Source: SELP01 sp035969385 (GTDB lineage Bacteria > Pseudomonadota > Alphaproteobacteria > Rhodobacterales > Rhodobacteraceae). Taken from it: a stretch of 64,000 nucleotides of DNA. A program made the position numbers and the translations under genes. Location of the stretch: NCBI RefSeq assembly GCF_035969385.1, contig NZ_JAYKKJ010000001.1:451802-515801 (forward strand), given 5' to 3'. Shown here piece by piece: positions 50,699 to 58,630 of this stretch. Each line of letters starts with the position of its first letter. Positions within the stretch are counted from its first letter, which is position 1. A model generated the notes under the pieces. It ran no database searches. It saw only the letters and a list, made by a program, of their open reading frames with translations, and had not been told where the DNA came from.

Positions 50699-52254
50699 TG
50701 TCGGTGAACTGGTTTGACCATGCGATTGCCACCGTGGCTCCGCGCGCTGCGGCCCGCCGCGTTCTTGCCAGGCAGGCGTTCGAAACCCTGACGCGCGGCT
50801 ATGACGGCGCGGCCAAAGGGCGGCGGACCGAAGGCTGGCGCGCGCCGGGCACCTCTGCTGACACAGAAGTCAGCGCGGCCGGGGCGCTCTTGCGCGACCG
50901 GATGCGCGATCTGGTGCGCAACAACCCGCATGCGGCGAAGGCCGTGGCGGTGCTGGTCAACAACATTGTCGGCGCGGGCATCATGCCGCGCGCCGCCAGC
51001 GGCAATGACAAACTGGATCGAAAGGTCGATGCGCTCTTCGCGCAATGGTCGGACACGGCCGATGCCGACGGCCAGCTCGACTTCTATGGTCTGCAGACGT
51101 TGATCTGCCGCGAAATGGTCGAGGCGGGCGAGGTGCTGGTGCGCCGGCGTCTGCGGCGCGCGAGCGACGGTCTGTCCGTGCCGCTGCAAGTGCAGGTGCT
51201 GGAGGCAGACTTCCTCGACGCCACGAAATCCGGTGCGCTCGGTGCTGGTCGCCTCGTCCAAGGGATCGAGTTCGATCCGGTTGGGAAGCGCCGCGCCTAT
51301 TGGCTGCATGCCGAACACCCCGGCGACGCCTATGGCGCGTTGCAGAACGGGTTGCAGAGCCGCCCGGTTCCGGCGACCGAGATCGCCCATGTCTACGAGA
51401 AGCAGCGCAGTCAGGCGCGCGGCGTACCGTGGGGCGCACCAGTGATCCGCAGCTTGCGCGATCTTGACGACTACGAAGTGGCCGAACTGGTTCGCAAGAA
51501 GACCGAGGCCTGCGTCACCGCCATCGTCTTCGGCGATGACGAGGCGCAGCAGGGTATCGCGCCCTCCGTGGTGGATGCTGACGGCAACAGGGTCGAGCAG
51601 TTCGAGCCGGGGCTGATCGCCTATGCCCGCGGCGGCAAGGACATCCGTTTCAACCAGCCCTCAGCGACGGGCGGATATGCCGAATACAAGCGGGCAAGCC
51701 TGCACACGATCTCGGCCGGGTTCCGGGTGCCCTACGAGCTGCTGACCGGGGACCTGTCACAGGTCAACTATTCCTCTATCCGCGCGGGGCTCGTGGAGTT
51801 CCGCCGCCAGATCGATGCCGTGCAGTGGCAGCTGTTCATTCCGATGTTCTGCGCCCCTGTCTGGCGCTGGTTCACCGAGGCTGCATGGGCGACGGGGCAG
51901 ATCCCGACACCGGACGTGCCGGTCGAATGGTCGCCGCCGAAGTTCGAGGCGGTCGATCCACAGAAGGACGCGATGGCGAACCTCTTGTCGATCCGCTCTG
52001 GCACCATGACCCTGGCGGAGGTGATTGCACGGCAGGGGCGCAACCCAGACGCGGTGCTGGCGGAGATCGCTGCCACCAACGCCAAGCTCGATGATCTTGG
52101 GCTGGTGCTGGACAGCGACCCGCGCCGCGTCACCAAGACCGGTAGCGCCCAATACAATAACGGGGTCGGCGATCCTGCCGCCGATGATCCGGATGCCGAC
52201 GAGCCCGCCGCCGACACGGACACCGACCCGGCGCAGGCCGACCAACAGGATTGA
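50698..52254 (+). CDS. Portal protein (lambda gpB family)
   Basis: A 518-residue lambda-type portal. Signs are the N-terminal RDRMRDLVRNNPHAAKAVAVLVNNIVG in pieces, GIEFDPVGKRRAYWLHAEHPG, VPWGAPVIRSLRDLDDYE, and FRVPYELLTGDLSQVNYSSIRAG near residues 341-363. The last 45 residues are acidic and disordered. It forms the dodecameric DNA gate between head and tail. Its stop overlaps an upstream TTG of the protease-capsid gene, though ATG 52260 is the likelier start there. Confidence 0.93.
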   Translation: MSVNWFDHAIATVAPRAAARRVLARQAFETLTRGYDGAAKGRRTEGWRAPGTSADTEVSAAGALLRDRMRDLVRNNPHAAKAVAVLVNNIVGAGIMPRAASGNDKLDRKVDALFAQWSDTADADGQLDFYGLQTLICREMVEAGEVLVRRRLRRASDGLSVPLQVQVLEADFLDATKSGALGAGRLVQGIEFDPVGKRRAYWLHAEHPGDAYGALQNGLQSRPVPATEIAHVYEKQRSQARGVPWGAPVIRSLRDLDDYEVAELVRKKTEACVTAIVFGDDEAQQGIAPSVVDADGNRVEQFEPGLIAYARGGKDIRFNQPSATGGYAEYKRASLHTISAGFRVPYELLTGDLSQVNYSSIRAGLVEFRRQIDAVQWQLFIPMFCAPVWRWFTEAAWATGQIPTPDVPVEWSPPKFEAVDPQKDAMANLLSIRSGTMTLAEVIARQGRNPDAVLAEIAATNAKLDDLGLVLDSDPRRVTKTGSAQYNNGVGDPAADDPDADEPAADTDTDPAQADQQD

Positions 52255-52259
52255 GCAAT

Positions 52260-54314
52260 ATGGACACGATGATCGAAATCCCGGCCTTGCGCCGGATGGC
52301 GGAGCTTGCGCCGAACTCAGCAGATACCGACGCCCGCACCGTCGAGGTGATCTGGTCGGCGGGCGCGCGGGTCCGCCGCTCGACCTTGTTTGGCGAGCCC
52401 TATGACGAAGAGCTCAGCCTCGATCCGGACCATGTGCGGCTCGATCGGCTGAATGCGGGCGCGCCGTTTCTGAAGGTGCATGAGGTGGACACGCTGGATG
52501 CCGTGATCGGCTCCGTCGTCCCAGGCTCGGCGCGCATCGAAAACGGCCGCGGCATCGCACAGGTCCGGATCAGTGAGCGCGCCGATGTCGAACCGATCTG
52601 GCGCGATATCCAGGCAGGGCACATCCGTGCGGTCTCCATCGGTTACCAGGTTCACCGCTTCGAGGTCTCAAAACCCGAAGCGGCCCGTGAGCTCTGGCGC
52701 GCGGTGGACTGGACGCCCTTTGAGGTGTCCGCCGTGCCCGTCGGCGCGGACCCCGCCGCGGGCTTTCGCGCCAAATCCCCCCTTCACGACTGCGTCCTCC
52801 ATCGCCGGGACGTCCCACCAACCAACACAGGAGCCATCCCGATGACGGAGAAATCCAACGCCCCGGCCGATGCGGCCAATGAAACGCTCAGCGACACAGT
52901 CGCGACTGAGGACACCACAATGACCGAAGCGAAACCGGCTGCGCCCGATCCGAAGGGTGCCGCAGTTGAAACCCGAACCCAGCCCAAGCCCCAGAAACCC
53001 GACGCCGCTGCTGCACTCGATACCGAAGCTGTCGCATCCCGCGCCCGGGAAACCGAACGTGACCGCGTCTCCACGATCTACGATCTTGCGGGTCGCCTGA
53101 ACCTCGAGCGCAGCTTTGCCGAGGACCTGGTGAAACGGGGCACAGATGTCGATGAGGCCCGGCGTCTGATCCTTGATCAGGTTGCCGCAAAATCCGAAGA
53201 AACACGAACCTTTAGCCAGGTATCGATCCCGCTTGGCGGCCGCGACGAGCAGGTCACCCGGCGTGATGCCGTGGCCAATGCACTGCTCCACCGCTACAGC
53301 CCGACGCTCTTCCAGCTGGAGGATGCCGCGCGACAGTATCGCGGGATGACGCTGCTGGAGCTCGCCCGCGAAAGCCTTGGCAATGCGGGCGTCAACACAC
53401 GCGGCCTGTCGCGCGATGAGGTGGCGACGCGTGCGTTGCATTCGACCTCGGACTTTCCCGAGATCCTGTCGGCGGTGACCAACAAGACGCTGCGGCAGGC
53501 CTATGAGGCCTATCCCCGCACTTTCATGCTGTTCTGCCGCCAAGTGCTCGCCACCGACTTCAAGGCCATGCATCGGGTCCAGCTTGGCGAGGCCCCGCAA
53601 CTGCTCGAGGTGAGCGAAAGCGGTGAATTCAAACGCGGCACGCTCGGCGAGAGCAAGGAGAGCTACAAGGTCAAGACCTATGGCCGGGTGGTCGCGATCA
53701 CCCGCCAGACGCTGATCAACGACGATCTCGACGCATTCACCCGGATCCCAGCGATGTACGGCAACTCCATCGCCCAGCTAGAGTCGGACGTGGTATGGGG
53801 CATCATCACCGCCAACCCGGCGATGGCCGACGGCAACGCGCTGTTCCACAACAGCCACAAGAACCTGGCCGGCACCGGCGCGGTGTTGGACGTTGGCAGC
53901 GTGGGTGCGGCGCGCGCGGCCATGGCCAAGCAGACCGGACTAGACAAGAAGACGGTGCTCAATGTCCGTCCCGCTTTCCTGATCGTGCCTGCTTCGCTGG
54001 AACTGAAGGCCGAGCAGCTGGTCGCCCAGAACCTCGTGCCCGCCGCAACGTCCAGTGTCGTGCCGCAGTCGATCCGCACGCTCGCGCCGATCAGCGAGCC
54101 CCGGCTTGATGCGGTGAGCGAGACCGCCTGGTATCTGGCGGCCAGCCCGAACCAGATCGACACGATCGAGTACGCCTATCTCGAAGGCCAGCAGGGTGCG
54201 TATATCGAGACCCGCAACGGCTTCGATGTCGACGGGGTCGAGATCAAGTGCCGCCTTGACTTCGGCGCCAAGGCCATCGACTGGCGCGGCCTCTACAAGA
54301 ACCCGGGAGCGTAA
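52260..54314 (+). CDS. Prohead protease / major capsid protein fusion
   Basis: A 684-residue two-part protein. Residues 1-170 are a HK97-type (U35) prohead protease with likely catalytic His74 (FLKVHEVD) and Ser126 (IRAVSIGYQ). Residues 190-300 form an Ala/Pro/Glu-rich scaffold-like linker. The rest is a Mu gpT-like major capsid domain (RDAVANALLHRYSP, YPRTFMLFCRQVLATDFK, GRVVAITRQTLINDDL). An in-frame ATG at 52842 with its own AGGAG site could make scaffold-capsid alone (490 residues). Fused protease/capsid proteins are known from related phages. Confidence 0.9.
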   Translation: MDTMIEIPALRRMAELAPNSADTDARTVEVIWSAGARVRRSTLFGEPYDEELSLDPDHVRLDRLNAGAPFLKVHEVDTLDAVIGSVVPGSARIENGRGIAQVRISERADVEPIWRDIQAGHIRAVSIGYQVHRFEVSKPEAARELWRAVDWTPFEVSAVPVGADPAAGFRAKSPLHDCVLHRRDVPPTNTGAIPMTEKSNAPADAANETLSDTVATEDTTMTEAKPAAPDPKGAAVETRTQPKPQKPDAAAALDTEAVASRARETERDRVSTIYDLAGRLNLERSFAEDLVKRGTDVDEARRLILDQVAAKSEETRTFSQVSIPLGGRDEQVTRRDAVANALLHRYSPTLFQLEDAARQYRGMTLLELARESLGNAGVNTRGLSRDEVATRALHSTSDFPEILSAVTNKTLRQAYEAYPRTFMLFCRQVLATDFKAMHRVQLGEAPQLLEVSESGEFKRGTLGESKESYKVKTYGRVVAITRQTLINDDLDAFTRIPAMYGNSIAQLESDVVWGIITANPAMADGNALFHNSHKNLAGTGAVLDVGSVGAARAAMAKQTGLDKKTVLNVRPAFLIVPASLELKAEQLVAQNLVPAATSSVVPQSIRTLAPISEPRLDAVSETAWYLAASPNQIDTIEYAYLEGQQGAYIETRNGFDVDGVEIKCRLDFGAKAIDWRGLYKNPGA
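52829..52844 (+). promoter_or_regulatory. Internal ribosome-binding site and start in the protease-capsid gene
   Basis: AGGAG (52829-52833) stands nine bases before an in-frame ATG at 52842 (MTEKSNAPAD), at the junction of protease and scaffold-like linker. This would allow independent synthesis of the scaffold-capsid part, similar in logic to lambda C/Nu3. Confidence 0.5.
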
Positions 54315-54343
54315 ACCGAGCCATCCCTGAAATCTCACCTCTG

Positions 54344-54378
54344 ACGGGCGGTCCCATCGGGCCGCCCGTTCCCTTTTG
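54344..54378 (+). terminator. Hairpin after the major capsid gene
   Basis: Stem ACGGGCGG (54344-54351) and CCGCCCGT (54362-54369), loop of 10 bases, then TCCCTTTT. Probably a partial intrinsic terminator that lowers expression of downstream tail genes relative to capsid. Confidence 0.6.
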
Positions 54379-54393
54379 CAAAGGAACGTGCAC

Positions 54394-54729
54394 ATGAAAA
54401 ATTACGTCCAACCCGGCAATACCGTCACGCTCAGCGCACCCTATGCAGTGACATCCGGCGATGGCTTGCTCGTTGGCTCCATCTTCGGCGTCGCCTCCGG
54501 GGACGCTGCCCTAAACGATCCCGTTGAGACCGCCCTGACCGGCGTGTTCGACCTCACCAAGGTAGGCTCGCAGGCCTGGACAGTCGGGGCGAAGGTCTAT
54601 TGGGACGACACCAACAAGCGCACCACGAGCGTGGCCACATCGAACACGTTGATCGGCGTTGCCACTGAACCTGTTGCTGGTGGAGCCGTTGACACCATCG
54701 GCCGGGTGCGCCTGAACGCGAGCTTCTGA
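54394..54729 (+). CDS. DUF2190-like capsid cement protein
   Basis: A 111-residue beta-rich protein (VQPGNTVTLSAPYAVTSGDGLLVGSIFGV in pieces; later AWTVGAKVYWDDTNKRTT). DUF2190 proteins decorate and stabilise capsids. ATG 54394 follows AAGGAACG; an ATG six codons earlier is less likely. The stop overlaps the next ATG by one base. Confidence 0.82.
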   Translation: MKNYVQPGNTVTLSAPYAVTSGDGLLVGSIFGVASGDAALNDPVETALTGVFDLTKVGSQAWTVGAKVYWDDTNKRTTSVATSNTLIGVATEPVAGGAVDTIGRVRLNASF

Positions 54730-55040
54730 TGACGGCGTTTGCCGCCATCGTTGATGCACTGTTCTCAGATCCCAACATCGGGCGGGAAGCGGTCTACATC
54801 GCCGATGGCGGCGCGCCCGTGCTGGTGCGCGTCGTTGCTCGCCGTGCGGACGCGATCACCGACTTCGGCGATGCCCGGCTCTGGTCCGAGACCACTCGGA
54901 TCGACCTGCGCGTCGCCGAGGTGGCGAACCCACGCCCCGGCGACCGCGTGGAGATCGACGGGGACGCGTTCCTTATCCAAGGGGAGCCCGTCCGCGACCG
55001 CGAGCGGTTGGTCTGGACCGTGGAACTGAGGCAAGCGTGA
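54729..55040 (+). CDS. FII-like head-tail joining protein
   Basis: A 103-residue protein with the beta-barrel layout of lambda gpFII (LVRVVARRADAITDFGD, PRPGDRVEIDGDAFLIQGEP). It forms part of the neck joining head and tail. It sits in the expected order after the cement gene and overlaps the next gene by four bases. Confidence 0.72.
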   Translation: MTAFAAIVDALFSDPNIGREAVYIADGGAPVLVRVVARRADAITDFGDARLWSETTRIDLRVAEVANPRPGDRVEIDGDAFLIQGEPVRDRERLVWTVELRQA

Positions 55041-55669
55041 AACTGAAGCTCGACATTGATCCCGACATCGTCGCGATGATGTCGGCTGAAATCGCGGCCG
55101 GCGAACGGGCGGTGACCGCCGCCATGCGCGAGGCCGGGACCGGGTTGAAGTCTTCGTGGCGCATGCAGATTACTGGCGCAGGGCTCGGGCGCCGGCTCGC
55201 CAACTCGATCCGCAACCAGACCTTCCCGCGCGCAGGCGAAAGCCTTGAGGCCGCCGCGCTGGTTTGGTCGAAAGCACCGGTCATCGTGGGCGCCCATGAC
55301 ACTGGCCCGCTGATCCGCTCGAAAGATGGGTTCTACCTCGCGATCCCGACCGAAGCAGCAGGTCGAGGCCTGCGCGGTCGCCGGATCACCCCTGGCGAAT
55401 GGGAGCGGCGGCGCGGTTTGCGCCTGCGCTTCGTCTATCGCCGCCGAGGTCCGAGCCTGCTGGTGGCCGATCGTGCCCGCATAAACAATCGAGGCCAGGC
55501 GGTCGCCTCGCGCTCGAAAACCGACCGTAACCAGGTCACTGCTCCGATCTTTCTCCTGGTCCCGCAGGTCAAGTTGCCGAAGCAGCTGGATTTGGCGCGC
55601 GATGCGGCGCGGGTCCATGAGGTCGTGCCGGGGTTGATTGTGGCAAACTGGCTAGAGACCAAGATATGA
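55037..55669 (+). CDS. DUF6441-like tail completion protein
   Basis: A 210-residue basic protein starting with GTG at 55037. Its N-terminal helix GERAVTAAMREAGTGLKSSWR is typical of tail completion proteins, followed by LGRRLANSIRNQTFP and GPLIRSKDGFYLAIPTEAAG. By position it is in the gpZ/HK97 gp10 role. The next structural gene is displaced 900 bases by the inserted unknown gene. Confidence 0.75.
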   Translation: MKLKLDIDPDIVAMMSAEIAAGERAVTAAMREAGTGLKSSWRMQITGAGLGRRLANSIRNQTFPRAGESLEAAALVWSKAPVIVGAHDTGPLIRSKDGFYLAIPTEAAGRGLRGRRITPGEWERRRGLRLRFVYRRRGPSLLVADRARINNRGQAVASRSKTDRNQVTAPIFLLVPQVKLPKQLDLARDAARVHEVVPGLIVANWLETKI

Positions 55670-55724
55670 AACAGGCTATTGCTTCAAAAACACTTTTTCC
55701 TGAATTGATCGGAGCTCCCCGGCA

Positions 55725-56519
55725 ATGGACCTACAAGATCTTCTACCGGATGATTTCTCTCGGGACTTGTTGGCTGGAAGCCTACGGGTAGCGCGAGACA
55801 TGGAAAATCCCGTCCGGATGCACCTGTCTGCTGCAGGCTTGCGTGAACTCTTCGGTCACCTTCTGCACACGCTGGCTCCAGACGAAGAAGTCCGAAAATG
55901 CAGGTGGTTCCTGCAAGCAGAAGATACGCCAACGGTTACTCGGCGTCAGCGCGCGACGTATGCGACGCAGGGAGGGTTCTCGGACGAATTCATCACGTCT
56001 TTAGGGGTAGATGTCGACGAGCTTCATAAAGAAGCCATTGATGCGATCAACGAACTGAACAAAGCGACGCATGTTCGTCCGCAAACTCTACAACATGATC
56101 CAGAAGCGATTGATGCCTTCATCGCAGAAGCGCTCGGCGCGTTGGAAGGGCTTTTGATCTCGTTCTCTGAGTGCCGCAGTTCAGTTCAAAACGCCCTCGA
56201 GAAAAGCGTGTACGAGACCATGATGAACGCGCTTGTTACAGAAAACTTTGACACCATAAGCTCGCTCTCCGGGCGCGGTTATGAAGTCGATCTTTGGATA
56301 GATGATGACGATGTCGAAATAGTTTCGATCTCCGCTGAGAATGTGCTCGTGCGGTTCTCGGGCATTGCTCCTGTAACGCTGCATTATGGCCCAAAGAACG
56401 ATGCAGCGGAAATATCTCATGACTTTCCATTTTGGATGGTTTTCGAGGCAAAGGTAGAGACTCCGACGAAATTGAAATTGGTAGATCACTTCTTTGATGA
56501 CAGTGGCTGGTTCGAGTAG
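55725..56519 (+). CDS. Unknown moron-like gene among tail genes
   Basis: A 264-residue acidic protein that breaks the structural gene order between tail completion and tail terminator genes. Its bases are visibly AT-richer than its neighbours. The N-terminal part reads LRELFGHLLHTLAPDEEVRK, then VTRRQRATYATQGGFSDEF and LNKATHVRPQTL. The C-terminal half is beta-rich (YEVDLWIDDDDVEIVSISAE). The TRRQRATY...THVRP pattern faintly recalls predicted pPIWI-associated nucleases, but I am not sure of that. It could be a superinfection-exclusion or defence cargo gene. It has no obvious own terminator. Confidence 0.65.
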   Translation: MDLQDLLPDDFSRDLLAGSLRVARDMENPVRMHLSAAGLRELFGHLLHTLAPDEEVRKCRWFLQAEDTPTVTRRQRATYATQGGFSDEFITSLGVDVDELHKEAIDAINELNKATHVRPQTLQHDPEAIDAFIAEALGALEGLLISFSECRSSVQNALEKSVYETMMNALVTENFDTISSLSGRGYEVDLWIDDDDVEIVSISAENVLVRFSGIAPVTLHYGPKNDAAEISHDFPFWMVFEAKVETPTKLKLVDHFFDDSGWFE

Positions 56520-56580
56520 GAGCCTCTCCCCCTGCGGCTGACCATTATGCTGAAAACATGGACCCAAAGCTGCAACTGAT

Positions 56581-57000
56581 ATGCCCACCACTCGCGAAAC
56601 CATTCTCGCCGCGCTGCACGCGCGGCTCTCGGCGCTGCCCGCCACCACCCTGCGCGGCGAGGTGCTGCCCGAGCGTGTCCCGGCTGATGGGCTGCTGATC
56701 CTGCGCGACGGCGAGCCGAGCGAGCCCGATGTGACGCTCTCGCCGCTGCGCTACCACTACCAGCACCGCGCCGAGATCGAGGCAGTCGTTCAGGGTGCCG
56801 ACCGTGACGCCGCCTTCGACACGCTCTGCGCCAGCATCGGCGCGGCACTCGCCACCGACCGTACACTTGGCGGCCTATGCGACTGGGTCGAGGCCGAAGC
56901 GCCGCGCCCGGTCGATTTGGCCGTAGAGGGCGCGGCCAATTTGAAGGCCGCCGTCATCCCGGTGGTGCTGCATTATTCCACGGCTGATCCACTCAGCTGA
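56581..57000 (+). CDS. Tail terminator / minor tail protein (gpU-like position)
   Basis: A 139-residue protein. The N-terminal helix TRETILAALHARLSALPA, the strand GLLILRDGEP, and YHYQHRAEIEAVVQGADRDAAFDTL match phage tail terminators of this group. It caps the tail tube at the set length. It resumes the late gene order after the inserted gene. Confidence 0.75.
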   Translation: MPTTRETILAALHARLSALPATTLRGEVLPERVPADGLLILRDGEPSEPDVTLSPLRYHYQHRAEIEAVVQGADRDAAFDTLCASIGAALATDRTLGGLCDWVEAEAPRPVDLAVEGAANLKAAVIPVVLHYSTADPLS

Positions 57001-57024
57001 TCCCGACAATCCGAGGAGAACACG

Positions 57025-57963
57025 ATGGCACGAGCCCAAGGGGCGCGGGCGCAAATGGCGCTTGCGTTCGAGACGACCTATGGAACACCCCCCGTCGGCG
57101 GTTTCACGAAGATGCCCTTCGCCAGCACCTCGCTGGGAGCGGAGCAGCCGCTGCTGAACTCAGAGCTGCTCGGCTACGGCCGCGACCCGCTGGCTCCGAT
57201 CAAGGATGCGGTGACCGCCGATGGAGATGTCGTGGTGCCGCTCGACGCCGAGGCCTTCGGGTTCTGGCTCAAGGCGGCCTTCGGCGATCCAATTACGACT
57301 GGCACCGGCCCCTGGACGCACGAGTTCCAGTCGGGCGCGTGGACGCTTCCCAGCATGTCCATCGAGACTGGCATGCCCGAGGTGCCGCGCTATGCGATGT
57401 ATTCCGGCTGCGTGCTCGACCAAATCAACTGGCAGATGCAGCGATCCGGCCTGCTGACCGCAACGGCCCGACTCGTGGCGCAGGGCGAGACCGTGGGCAC
57501 GACGACGAGTGCTGGAACGCCAGCCGCTCTCGAATTGCAGCGTTTCGGCCATTTTAACGGGGCGATCACCCGCAACGGGACCGCCCTCGGCAATGTCGTT
57601 TCGGCTGACATCACCTATGCCAACAACCTCGACCGCATCGAGACCATCCGCTCGGACGGTCGCATCGACGGGGCAGACCCCTCCATCGCCGCGCTGACCG
57701 GCTCCATCGAGGTGCGGTTCGCTGATCAGACACTGGTGACGCAGGCGATCAACGGCGATCCCTGCGAGCTCGAGTTCGCCTATGTGCTGCCCTCTGGCGA
57801 GAGCTTCGCCTTCACTGTGCACGCCGTCTATCTGCCACGCCCCCGGATCGAGATCTCCGGGCCGCAGGGCGTCCAGGCGACCTTCGACTGGCAGGCGGCG
57901 CGGGACGGCGTTGTCGGCCGGATGTGCACCGCAACCCTGATCAACGACATCGAGGTTTACTGA
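57025..57963 (+). CDS. Major tail tube protein
   Basis: A 312-residue tail tube protein. It starts ARAQGARAQMALAFETTYGTPP, the usual opening of this family, and continues with beta-rich repeats (DGDVVVPLDAEAFGFWLKAAFG). The C-terminal domain (FAFTVHAVYLPRPRIEISGP) may be a decoration-like Ig module. AGGAGAA stands eight bases before ATG 57025. Position before the chaperone and tape measure confirms the role. Confidence 0.9.
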   Translation: MARAQGARAQMALAFETTYGTPPVGGFTKMPFASTSLGAEQPLLNSELLGYGRDPLAPIKDAVTADGDVVVPLDAEAFGFWLKAAFGDPITTGTGPWTHEFQSGAWTLPSMSIETGMPEVPRYAMYSGCVLDQINWQMQRSGLLTATARLVAQGETVGTTTSAGTPAALELQRFGHFNGAITRNGTALGNVVSADITYANNLDRIETIRSDGRIDGADPSIAALTGSIEVRFADQTLVTQAINGDPCELEFAYVLPSGESFAFTVHAVYLPRPRIEISGPQGVQATFDWQAARDGVVGRMCTATLINDIEVY

Positions 57964-57965
57964 CG

Positions 57966-58403
57966 ATGCTAACGCTCGACCTGACGAATGAACCGCGCTG
58001 GCACGACCTCGCGACGGGCGTCCGCGTGCAGCTTCGCCCGCTGACCACGGCCCTGATGGTGGCGACGCGGAGCGACACCGCCGTGGAGGAGGTCCCCGAG
58101 GCGGCGTCTGACGAGGAACGTGCGGTTGCATTCGCAAAGGCACTGGCTCGCCGGGTGATCCTCGCCTGGGATGGCATCGGTGACGCCGAAGGCAATCCAA
58201 TCGATCCGAGCCCCGAGGCCATCGATGCGCTCCTGGACGTCTGGCCAATCTTCGAGGCGTTTCAGCTGACTTACGTCTCCAAGGGCCTGCTGCTGGAACA
58301 GGAAAAAAACGCCTTAGCGCCCTTGCCGAATGGTCCTACGGCGGGGGCGAAAGCTACTGCCAAGCCTGCGCGCAAGTCTGCGAAGACTGCCCGGCGCGGC
58401 TGA
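57966..58403 (+). CDS. Tail assembly chaperone (gpG-like, frame-0 product)
   Basis: A 145-residue protein equivalent to lambda gpG. Its core is LTNEPRWHDLATGVRVQLRP, then FAKALARRVILAWDGIGD and DVWPIFEAFQLTYVSKG. After the slippery site at 58304-58310 the rest (KATAKPARKSAKTARRG) is a low-complexity basic tail, as expected for the unshifted product. It binds the tape measure and recruits tail tube subunits. Confidence 0.85.
   Translation: MLTLDLTNEPRWHDLATGVRVQLRPLTTALMVATRSDTAVEEVPEAASDEERAVAFAKALARRVILAWDGIGDAEGNPIDPSPEAIDALLDVWPIFEAFQLTYVSKGLLLEQEKNALAPLPNGPTAGAKATAKPARKSAKTARRG
58304..58310 (+). promoter_or_regulatory. Programmed -1 frameshift site (A AAA AAC)
   Basis: The heptamer A AAA AAC lies exactly in phase with the gpG-like frame (codons GAA AAA AAC). 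A -1 slip leads into an open frame running to 58630 without stop. It is the canonical bacterial slippery sequence in the place where lambda makes gpGT. Confidence 0.8.
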
Positions 58404-58630
58404 ACCGACCCACCACCTTTGAAGGCTGGCAGGTCTGGGACTTGATCGGTCGCCTCGGCGGCCAACTTCGCATTCTGCCGGGCACGGTGATCGGCTGGGA
58501 CATGGCAGCGGCACTGGCGCTCGGTGATGCCCTCGGTATCCCGCCGCTGGCGATGGCAGAACTGCTGCCCGTCATCGAGGCGGTGATGGTCACCAAACTC
58601 AACGAACAGATGGATCAAGCCAATGGCTGA
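58310..58630 (+). CDS. Frameshifted T-domain of the tail chaperone (gpGT-like)
   Basis: The -1 frame after the slip, 106 residues: RLSALAEWSYGGGESYC, a cysteine cluster (CQACAQVCEDC), then TFEGWQVWDLIGRLGGQLR, VIGWDMAAALALGDALGIPP and AVMVTKLNEQMDQANG. It is coding-like throughout, while the overlapping frame 0 is low complexity. The full fusion would be 221 residues. A TTG at 58442 could start it separately, but would lose the cysteine cluster. It overlaps the tape measure ATG by eight bases. Confidence 0.78.
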   Translation, partial: RLSALAEWSYGGGESYCQACAQVCEDCPARLNRPTTFEGWQVWDLIGRLGGQLRILPGTVIGWDMAAALALGDALGIPPLAMAELLPVIEAVMVTKLNEQMDQANG

